Source: Salticus scenicus
Lineage: Eukaryota > Arthropoda > Arachnida > Araneae > Salticidae
NCBI GenBank assembly: GCA_963930645.1
Contig: OZ005648.1
Span: 4,602,131-4,666,130, forward strand
DNA: 64,000 bases
Direction of reading: 5' to 3'
This document shows positions 54,450 through 64,000 of this stretch, piece by piece. The notes beneath the pieces are model-generated. The model was not told the origin of the DNA and did not search any database. It saw only the letters and a list, made by a program, of their open reading frames with translations. The position numbers were made by a program, and so were the translations under genes. The first letter of the stretch is position 1; each line of letters opens with the position of its first letter.

Positions 54450-56828
54450 TTAAAAATAAACAAAGAATCTAAATGTAAGCGGACTACAAATGTAAACAAA
54501 GAGCACAAATGTTAACAGACTAAAAATGTAAACAGTCTCTAAATGTAAACAAAGACATGTAAACAAAGTGTGCAAATTTATACAGGCTCTGTATGTAAAC
54601 AAAGACAACAAATGTAAACAAAGATAACAAAAGTAAACAAAGACTACAAATATAAACAAAGACTCTAAATTGAAACAAAGATTACACATGTAAACAAAGA
54701 ATACGAACGTAAACAAAGGCACTAAATGTAAACATTCTAAATGTAAACAAAGTCTACAAATGTAAACAAAGTATCTAAATTTAAACAAAGACACTAAATG
54801 TAAAGAGACACGAAATGTAAACAAAGACTACAAATGTAAACAAAGACTACAAATTTAGAGAAAGACTACAAATGTAAACAAAGGCTCTAAATGTAAACAG
54901 ACTACAAATTTAAACAAAGCCTCTAAATTTAAACAAATAATCTAAATGTAAGCGGACTACAAATGTAAACAAAGAAAACAAAATTAAAAAAGAGCACAAA
55001 TGTTAACAGACATTAAATGTAAACAAAGACTACAAATGTAAACAAAGACTGCAAATGTAAACATAGACTACAAATGTAAACTGACTCTAAATGTAAACAC
55101 AGACAACACATGTAAACAAAGCTCTAAATGTAAACAGATTACAAATGTAAACAAAGTGCACAAATGTTGAGACTCAAAATGTAAACAAAGAGTGTAAATG
55201 TAAACAAAGACTCAAAATATAAACAAAGACTCTAAATGTAAACAAATACGTAGAAACAAAGAGTGCAAATTTAAATAGGCTCTGTATTTAAACAAAGACA
55301 ACAAATGTAAACAAAGACTACGAATGAGAAAAAGTCTCTAAATGGAAACAAAGATTACACATGTAAATAAAGACTACAAACGTAACCAAAGACTCTAAAT
55401 GTAAACAAGTACTCTAAATGTAAAGAAAGACTACAAATGTAAACAAAGACTCTAAATATAAACAAAGACTAAAAATTTAAACAAAGGCACTAAATGTAAA
55501 CCCTCTTAATGTAAACAAAATCTACAAATGTAAACAAAGAATCTAAATGTAAACAAAATCACTAAATGTAAACAGAATCTAAATGTAAACAAAAAATACA
55601 AATGTAAACAAAGATTCTAAATGTAAAGAGTCTCGAAATGTAAACTAAGACTCTAAATGTAAACAAGGAATCTAATTGTAAACAAAGACTACAAATGTAA
55701 ACAAAGACTCTGAATGTAAACCAAGGCTCTAATTGTAAAAAAACACTCTAAATGTAAACAAAGACTACAAATGTAAACAGTCTCTATCTGTAAACAAAAT
55801 CTCTAAATGTAAACAAATATTGTAAATGTAAACATAGACTCTGAAAGTAAAGAAACGCTACAAATGTAAACAAAGGCTCTAAATGTAAACAGACTACAAA
55901 TTTAAACAAAGCCTCAAAATTTAAACAAAGAATCTAAATGTAAGCGGACTACAAATGTAAACAAAGAATACAAAATTAAACAAAGAGCACAAATTTAACA
56001 GACATTAAATGTAAACAAAGACTACAAATGTCAACAATGACTGCAAATGTAAACATAGACTACAAATGTAAACTGACTCTAAATGTAAACAGATTACAAA
56101 TGTAAACAAAGAGCACAAATGTTGAGACTCAAAATGTAAACAAAGAGTGTAAATGTAAACAAAGACTCAAAATATAAACAAAGACTCTAAATGTAAACAA
56201 ATACGTAGAAACAAAGAGTGCATATTTAAATAGGCTCTGTATTTAAACAAAGACAACAAATGTAAACAAAGACTACAAATGAGAAAAAGACTCTAAATGG
56301 AAACAAAGATTACACATGTAAATAAAGACTACAAACGTAAACAAAGACTCTAAATGTAAACAAGTACTCTAAATGTAAAGAAAGACTACAAATGAAAAGA
56401 AAGACTCTAAATATAAACAAAGACTAAAAATTTAAACAAAGGCACTAAATGTAAAGAGACTCGAAATGTAAACAAAAACTTCAAATGTAACCAATGACTA
56501 CAAATGTAAACAAGGACTCTAAAGGTAAACAAAGACTACAAATGTAAACAAAGGCACTAAATGTAAACACTCTAAATATAAAAAAGTCTAAAAATGTAAA
56601 CAAAGAATCTAAATTTAAACAAAGACACTAAATATAAAGAGACTCGAAATGTAAACAAAGACTACAAATGTAAACAAGGACTCTAAAGGTAAACAAAGAC
56701 TACATATGTAAACAAATACTCTAAATGTAAACAAAGACTACAAATGTAAACAAAGACTACAAATTTAAAGAAAGACTACAAATGTAAACAAAGGCTCTAA
56801 ATGTAAACAGACTACAAATGTAAACAAA
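54450..56828 (+). repeat. HOR segment, relative of 13,576-15,900
   Basis: It aligns with 13,576 at an offset of 40,874 bp for at least 1.2 kb. The later part more closely resembles 45,060-46,010, sharing gaaacgctac near 55,855 and the missing cacagacaac units near 56,082. Private changes are aaagtgtgcaaattta near 54,567 and aaagtgcacaaatgttg near 55,155. Confidence 0.82.
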
Positions 56829-57370
56829 GTGCACAAATGTTGAGACTCAAAATGTAAACAAAGAGTGTAAATGTAAACAAAGACTCAAAATATAAACAAA
56901 GACTCTAAATGTAAACAAATACGTAGAAACAAAGAGTGCAAATTTAAATAGGCTCTGTATTTAAACAAAGACAACAAATGTAAACAAAGACTACGAATGA
57001 GAAAAAGTCTCTAAATGGAAACAAAGATTACACATGTAAATAAAGACTACAAACGTAACCAAAGACTCTAAATGTAAACAAGTACTCAAAATGTAAAGAA
57101 AGACTACAAATGTAAACAAAGACTCTAAATATAAACAAAGACTAAAAATTTAAACAAAGGCACTAAATGTAAACCCTCTTAATGTAAACAAAATCTACAA
57201 ATGTAAACAAAGAATCTAAATGTAAACAAAATCACTAAATGTAAACAGAATCTAAATGTAAACAAAAAATACAAATGTAAACAAAGATTCTAAATGTAAA
57301 GAGTCTCGAAATGTAAACTAAGACTCTAAATGTAAACAAGGAATCTAATTGTAAACAAAGACTACAAAGA
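55157..57370 (+). repeat. 1,672-bp tandem duplication (second copy partial)
   Basis: The private variant gtgcacaaatgttgag occurs at 55,157 and 56,829, and the order after it repeats at 1,672 bp. The second copy breaks off near 57,370. There a 10-bp loss between two caaa runs gives actacaaagactctg, and the sequence then continues like 18,130. Confidence 0.88.
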
Positions 57371-58311
57371 CTCTGAATGTAAACCAAGGCTCTAATTGTA
57401 AACAAACACTCTAAATGTAAACAAAGACTACAAATGTAAACAGACTCTATCTGTAAACAAAATCTCTAAATGTAAACAAATATTGTAAATGTAAACATAG
57501 ACTCTAAAAGTAAAGAAAGACTACAAATGTAAACAAAGGCTCTAAATGTAAACAGACTACAAATTTAAACAAAGCCTCTAAATTTAAACAAATAATCTAA
57601 ATGTAAGCGGACTGCAAATGTAAACAAAGAATACAAAATTAAAAAAGAGCACAAATGTTAACAGACATTAAATGTAAACAAAGACTACAAATGTAAACAA
57701 AGACTGCAAATGTAAACATAGACTACAAATGTAAACTGACTCTAAATGTAAACACAGACAACAAATGTAAACAAAGCTCTAAATGTAAACAGATTACAAA
57801 TGTAAACAAAGAGCACAAATGTTGAGACTCAAAATGTAAACAAAGAGTGTAAAAGTAAACAAAGACTCAAATTATAAACAAAGACTCTAAATGTAAACAA
57901 ATACGTAGAAACAAAGAGTGCAAATTTAAATAGGCTCTGTATTTAAACAAAGACAAGAAATGTAAACAAAGACTACGAATGAGAAAAAGACTCTAAATGG
58001 AAACAAAGATTACACATGTAAATAAAGACTACAAACGTAAACAAAGACTCTAAATGTAAACAAGTACTCTAAATGTAAAGAAAGACTACAAATGTAAACA
58101 AAGACTCTAAATATAAACAAAGACTAAAAATTTAAACAAAGGCACTAAATGTAAAGAAACTCGAAATGTTAACAAAAACTTCAAATGTAACCAATGACTA
58201 CAAATGTAAACAAGGACTCTAAAGGTAAACAAAGACTACATATGTAAACAAATACTGTAAATGTAAACAAAGACTACAAATGTAAACAAAGACTATAAAT
58301 TTAAAGAAAGG
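57371..58311 (+). repeat. Mosaic satellite segment
   Basis: About 57,390-58,150 follows the order at 18,150-18,910. From about 58,150 it resembles 40,980-41,150 with private changes (gaaactcgaaatgttaac near 58,156, gactataaattta near 58,291). It then joins the large segment starting at 58,312. Confidence 0.78.
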
Positions 58312-61300
58312 CTACAAATGTAAACAAAGGCTCTAAATGTAAACAGACTACAAATTTAAACAAAGCCTCTAAATTTAAACAAAGAATCTAAATGTAAGCG
58401 GACTACAAATGTAAACAAAGAATACAAAATTATTAAACAAAGAGCACAAATGTTAACAGACATTAAATGTAAACAAAGACTACAAATGTAAACAAAGACT
58501 GCAAATGTAAACGTAGACTACAAATGTAAACTGACTCTAAATGTAAACACAGACAACAAATGTAAACAAAGCTCTAAATGTAAACAGATTACAGATGTAA
58601 ACAAAGAGCACAAATGTTAAGAGACTCAAAATGTAAACAAAGAGTGTAAATGTAAACAAAGGCTCAAAATATAAACAAAGACTCTAAATGTAAACAAATA
58701 CGTGGAAACAAAGAGTGCAAATTTAAATAGGCTCTGTATGTAAACAAAGACAACAAATGTAAACAAAGACTACGAATGAGAAAAAGGCTCTACATGAAAA
58801 CAAAGATTACAAATATAAACAAAGACTCTAAATGGAAACAAAGATTACACATGTAAATAAAGACTACAAACTTAAACAAAGACTCTAAATGTAAACAAGT
58901 ACTCTAAATGTAAAGAAAGACTACAAATGTAAACAAAGACTAAATATAAACAAACACTAAAAATGTAAACAAAGGCACTAAATGTAAACTCTCTAAATGT
59001 AAACAAAATCTACAAATGTAAACAAAGAATCTAAATGTAAACAAAATCACTAAATGTAAACAGAATCTAAATGTAAACAAAGATTACAAATGTAAACAAA
59101 GACTACAAATGTAAACAAGATTAGATTCTAAATGTAAAGAGACTCGAAATGTAAATTAAGACTCTAAATGTAAACAACGAATCTAATTGTAAACAAAGAC
59201 TACAAATGTAAACAAGGACTCTAAAGGTAAACAAAGACTACAAATGTAAACAAAGGCACTAAATGTAAACACTCTAAATATAAAAAAGTCTAAAAATGTA
59301 AACAAAGAATCTAAATTTAAACAAAGACACTAAATGTAAAGAGACTCGAAATGTAAACAAAGACTACATATGTAAACAATGACTACAAATGTAAAAAAGG
59401 ACTCTAAATGTAAACAAAGACTACAAATGTAAACAGACTCTAACTGTAAACAAAATCTCTAAATATAAACAAATATTGTAAATGTAAACATAGACTCTAA
59501 AGGTAAAGAAAGACTAAAATGTAAACAAAGGCTCTAAATGTAAGCGGACTACAAATGTAAACAAAGTGCACAAATGTTAACAGACTAAAAATGTAAACAG
59601 TCTCTAAATGTAAACAAAGACATGTAAACAAAGAGTGCAAATTTAAACAGGCTCTGTATGTAAACAAAGACAACAAATGTAAACAAAGATAACAAATGTA
59701 AACAAAGACTACAAATATAAACAAAGACTCTAAATTGAAACAAAGATTACACATGTAAACAAAGACTACGAACGTAAACAAAGGCACCAAATGTAAACAT
59801 TCTAAATGTAAACAAAGTCTACAAATAAAAACAAAGTATCAAAATTTAAACAAAGACACTAAATGTAAAGAGACTCGAAATGTAAACAAAGACTACAAAT
59901 GTAAACAAAAAATTTAAATGTAAACAAAGACTACAAATGTAAACATAGAATTTAAATGTAAACAAAGACTACAAATGTAAACAATGACTACAAATGTAAA
60001 CAAGGACTCTAAAGATAAACAAAGACTACAAATGTAAACAAAGGCACTAAATGTAAACACTCTAAATATAAAAAAGTCTAAAAATTTAAACAAAGAATCT
60101 AAATTTAAACAAAGACACTAAATGTAAAGAGACTCGAAATGTAAACAAAGACTACAAATGTAAACAAAAAATTTAAATGTAAACAAAGACTACAAATGTA
60201 AACATAGAATTTAAATGTAAACAAAGACTACAAATGTAAACAATGACTACAAATGTAAACAAGGACTCTAAAGGTAAACAAAGACTACATATGTAAAAAA
60301 ATACTCTAAATGTAAACAAAGGCTCTATATGTAAACAAAGACTACAAATTTAAAGAAAGACTCTAAATGTTAACAAAGACTAAAAATGTAAACAAAGACT
60401 CTGAATGTAAACAAAGGCTCTAATTGTAAACAAACACTCTAAATGTAAACAAAGACTACAAATGTAAACAGACTCTAACTGTAAACAAAATCTCTAAATG
60501 TAAACAAATATTGTAAATGTAAACATAGACTCTAAAGGTAAAGAAAGACTACAAATGTAAACAAAGGCTCTAAATGTAAACAGACTACAAATTTAAACAC
60601 AGCCTTTAAAAATAAACAAAGAATCTAAATGTAAGCAGACTACAAATGTAAACAAAGTGCACAAATGTTAACAGACTAAAAATGTAAACAGTCTCTAAAT
60701 GTAAACAAAGACATGTAAACAAAGAGTGCAAATTTAAACAGGCTCTGTATGTAAACAAAGACAACAAATGTAAACAAAGTATCTAAATTTAAACAAAGAC
60801 ACTAAACGTAAAGAGACTCGAAATGTAAACAAAGACAACAAATGTAAACAAGGACTCTAAAGGTAAACAAAGACTACAAATGTAAACAAAGCCACTAAAT
60901 GCAAACACTCTGAATATAAAAAAGTCTAAAAATGTAAACAAAGAATCTAAATTTAAACAAAGAAACTAAATGTAAAGAGACTCGAAATGTAAACAAAGAC
61001 TACAAATGTAAACAATGACTACAAATGTAAAGAAGGACTCTAAAGGTAAACAAAGAGTACATATGTAAACAAATACTCTAAATGTAAACAAAGGCTCCAT
61101 ATGTAAACAGACTACAAATTTAAACAAAGCGTCTAAATTTAAACAAATAATCTAAATGTAAAGAAAGACTACAAATGTAAACAAAGACTCTAAATATAAA
61201 CAAAGACTAAAAATGTAAACAAAGGCGCTAAATGTAAACTCTATAAATGTAAACAAAATCTACAAATGTAAACAAAGAATCTGAATGTAAACAAAATCAC

Positions 61301-64000
61301 TGAATATAAACAGAATCTAAATGTAAACGAAGACTACAAATGTAAACAAAGACTACAAATGTAAAGAGACTCGAAATGTAAACTAAGACTCTAAATGTAA
61401 ACAAGGAATCAAATTGTAAACAAAGACTACAAATGTAAACAAAGACTCTGAATGTAAACAAAGGCTCTAATTGTAAACAAACTCTAAATGTAAACAAAGA
61501 CTACAAATGTAAACAGACTCTAACTGTAAACAAAATCTCTAAATGTAAACAAATATTGTAAATGTAAACATAGACTCTAAAGGTAAAGAAAGACTACAAA
61601 TGTAAACAAAGGCTCTAAATGTAAACAGACTACAAATTTAAACAAACCCTTTAAAAATAAACAAAGAATCTAAATGTAAGCGGACTACAAATCTAACCAA
61701 AGTGCACAAATGTTAACAGACTAAAAATGTAAACAGTCTCTAAATGTAAACAAAGACATGTAAACAAAGAGTGCAAATTTAAACAGGCTCTGTATTTAAA
61801 CAAAGACAACAAATGTAAACTAAGATAACAAATGTAAACAAAGACTACAAATATAAACAAAGACTCTAAATTGAAACAAAGATTACACATGTAAACAAAG
61901 ACTACGAACGTAAACAAAGGCACTAAATGTAAACATTCTAAATGAAAACAAAGTATACAAATGTAAAGAAAGTATCTAAATTTAAACAAAGACACTAAAT
62001 GTAAAGAGACTCGAAATGTAAACAAAGACTACAAATGTAAACAAAGACTACAAATGTAAACAATGACTACAAATGTAAACAAGGACTCTAAAAATAAACA
62101 AAGACTACAAATGTAAACAAAGGCACTAAATGTAAACACTCTAAATATAAAAAAGTCTAAAAATTTAAACAAAGAATCTAAATTTAAACAAAGACACTAA
62201 ATGTAAAGAGACTCGAAATGTAAACAAAGACTACAAATGTAAACAATGACTACAAATGTAAACAAGGACTCTAAATGTAAACAAAGACTACAAATTTAAA
62301 CAGACTCTAACTGTAAACAAAATCTCTAAATGTAAACAAATATTGTAAATGTAAACATAGACTCTAAAGGTAAAGAAAGACTACAAATGTAAACAAAGGC
62401 TCTAAATGTAAGCGGACTACAAATGTAAACAAAGTGCACAAATGTTATCAGACTAAAAATGTAAACAGTCTCTAAATGTAAACAAAGACATGTAAACAAA
62501 GAGTGCAAACTTAAACAGGCTCTGTATGTAAACAAAGACAACAAATGTAAACAAAGATAACAAATGTAAACAAAGACTACAAATATAAACAAGGACTCTA
62601 AATTGAAACAAAGATTACACATGTAAACAAAGACTACGAACGTAAACAAAGGCACCAAATGTAAACATTCTAAATGCAAACAAAGTCTACAAATAAAAAC
62701 AAAGTATCAAAATTTAAACAAAGACACTAAATGTAAAGAGACTGGAAATGTAAACAAAGACTACAAATGTAAACATAGAATTTAAATGTAAACAAAGACT
62801 ACAAATGTAAACAATGACTACAAATGTAAACAAGGACTCTAAAGGTAAACAAAGACTACAAATGTAAACAAAGGCACTAAATGTAAACACTCTAAATATA
62901 AAAAAGTCTAAAAATTTAAACAAAGAATCTAAATTTAAACAAAGACACTAAATGTAAAGAGACTCGAAATGTAAACAAAGACTACAAATGTAAACAATGA
63001 CTACAAATGTAAACAAGGACTCTAAAGGTAAACAAAGACTACATATGTAAAAAAATACTCTAAATGTAAACAAAGGCTCTATATGTAAACAAAGACTACA
63101 AAGGTAAACAAAGACTACAAATTTAAAGAAAGACTCTAAATGTTAACAAAGACTAAAAATGTAAACAAAGGCACTAAATGTAAACTCTCTAAATGTAAAC
63201 AAAATCTACAAATGTAAACAAAGTATCTAAATGTAAACAAAATCACTAAATGTAAACAGAATCTAAATGTAAAGAAAGACTACAAATGTAAACAAAGACT
63301 ACAAATGTAAACAAAGATTCTAAATGTAAAGAGACTCGAAATGTAAACAAGGAATCTAATTGTAAACAAAGACTACAAATGTAAACAAAGACTCTGAATG
63401 TAAACAAAGGCTCTAATTGTAAACAAACACTCTAAATGTAAACAAAGACTACAAATGTAAACAGACTCTAACTGTAAACAAAATCTCTAAATGTAAACAA
63501 ATATTGTAAATGTAAACATAGACTCTAAAGGTAAAGAAAGACTACAAATATAAACAAAGGCTCTAAATGTAAACAGACTACAAATTTAAACACAGCCTTT
63601 AAAAATAAACAAAGAATCTAAATGTAAGCGGACTACAAATGTAAACAAAGTGCACAAATGTTAACAGACTAAAAATGTAAACAGTCTCTAAATGTAAAAA
63701 AGACATGTAAACAAAGAGTGCAAATTTAAACAGGCTCTGTATGTAAACAAAGACAACAAATGTAAACAAAGTATCTAAATTTAAACAAAGACACTAAACG
63801 TAAAGAGACTCGAAATGTAAACAAAGACAACAAATGTAAACAATGACTACAAATGTAAACAAGGACTCTAAAGGTAAACAAAGACTACAAATGTAAACAA
63901 AGCCACTAAATGCAAACACTCTAAATATAAAAAAGTCTAAAAATGTAAACAAAGAATCTAAATTTAAACAAAGAAACTAAATGTAAAGAGACTCGAAATG
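58312..64000 (+). repeat. Large HOR segment, near-identical to 21,605-27,369, cut by the window edge
   Basis: This copy lacks 76 bp (four units) near 61,105 relative to 24,400-24,476. Private substitutions seen here are aaacttaaac near 58,869, ctctataaatg near 61,240, gaatcaaattg near 61,407 and aatgcaaac near 62,677. The copy at 21.6 kb has its own (aaacactgc near 21,786, gtacagaaag near 26,638). The last base of the window corresponds to 27,369. Confidence 0.92.

Larger units (their letters stand above)
1..64000 (+). repeat. Satellite array of a 19-bp unit filling the whole window
   Basis: Every row of the window can be read as tandem units of consensus aaagactacaaatgtaaac. Common length variants are 17 bp (the aaac to agac join lacks two A), 14 bp (aaagacatgtaaac, aaatacgtggaaac) and 22 bp (attattaaac form). 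The + strand is very A-rich and the orientation never flips. Positions in the half reading aaatgtaaacaaa are largely fixed. The six bases after aaa vary among about ten recurring forms. No interruption by unique sequence, transposon or gene was found. The size and nested organisation are those of eukaryotic satellite DNA. The species and chromosomal location cannot be told from the sequence. Confidence 0.97.

Noticed and set aside
2306..62923. Minus-strand open reading frames of 65-124 codons as protein genes
   Set aside because: All consist of the satellite translated in rotating phase. They have no domain, no non-repeat sequence before or after them, and no coding-type variation visible. 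Their number reflects copying of one block.
1..64000. CRISPR array
   Set aside because: Units are directly adjacent, and the variable part is only about six bases drawn from a few recurring forms. There are no 25-40 bp unique spacers, no leader and no cas genes.
1..64000. Plasmid or phage iteron origin
   Set aside because: 19 bp is a typical iteron length, but iteron sets number a few to about 20 next to a rep gene. Here there are thousands of units and no gene.
1..64000. Telomeric repeat
   Set aside because: The unit is 19 bp, heterogeneous and not G-rich on one strand. It matches no telomere motif I know, and telomere repeats do not form HORs of this kind.
1..64000. Yeast replication origin core (WTTTAYRTTTW) on the minus strand
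   Set aside because: GTTTACATTTA in many units is a 10 of 11 match, but this is a short AT-rich motif meaningful mainly in budding yeast, and nothing else suggests such a host.
1..64000. CENP-B box as evidence for a centromere
   Set aside because: No unit contains the required TTCG...CGGGA pattern. The array is too A-rich and the few CpG-bearing units do not fit it.
1..64000. tRNA, rRNA or transposon insertions within the array
   Set aside because: No stretch departs from the 19-bp pattern by more than a few bases, so there is no room for such elements.

Overview
The window is satellite DNA from end to end. I found no unique sequence, no credible gene, no RNA gene and no recognisable transposon in 64 kb. 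The basic unit is 19 bp, consensus aaagactacaaatgtaaac on the + strand (about 26% G+C, 11 A to 3 T). By length that is roughly 3,300-3,400 units. Many units are length variants of 17, 14 or 22 bp. All units I read lie in the same orientation. An array of this size, with higher-order structure, points to a eukaryotic nuclear chromosome (heterochromatin of a centromeric, pericentromeric, subtelomeric or interstitial satellite locus) assembled from long reads. The sequence alone does not identify the species.

Within the unit, the half reading aaatgtaaacaaa is strongly conserved. The other half (gactac, gactct, ggctct, ggcact, gaatct, gattct, gcctct and others) varies. The order of these variants is copied over long distances, which gives nested higher-order repeats (HORs). 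Sub-blocks of about 0.76, 0.99 and 1.55 kb start at a landmark containing acaagtactctaaatg. Three of them make a 3.3-kb HOR at 15.5-21.7 kb. Larger units of about 5.3-5.5 kb and longer occur elsewhere.

Layout. 1-6.5 kb is a distant copy of 37.3-44.5 kb. 6.5-9.0 kb is a mosaic. 9-21.7 kb is a local array with 2,311-bp and 3,302-bp tandem duplications. 21.6-27.4 kb is repeated almost exactly at 58.3-64.0 kb. 27.4-30.5 kb is a mosaic. 30.5-32.0 kb is repeated at 52.3-53.7 kb. 32.0-37.4 and 37.4-41.8 kb are diverged tandem relatives. 41,756-47,025 and 47,026-52,295 are a 5,270-bp tandem duplication in which I found no difference. 53.7-58.3 kb is a mosaic containing a 1,672-bp duplication.

Reading frames of 65-124 codons exist only on the minus strand. 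They arise from the repeat itself: 19 bp is not a multiple of 3, so the peptide repeats every 57 bp. I do not call them genes. The most interesting signal is that nearly every unit carries GTAAACAA, a perfect forkhead (FOX/FOXO) core site, in the conserved half. The array could therefore be a very dense platform for forkhead proteins. That is inference.
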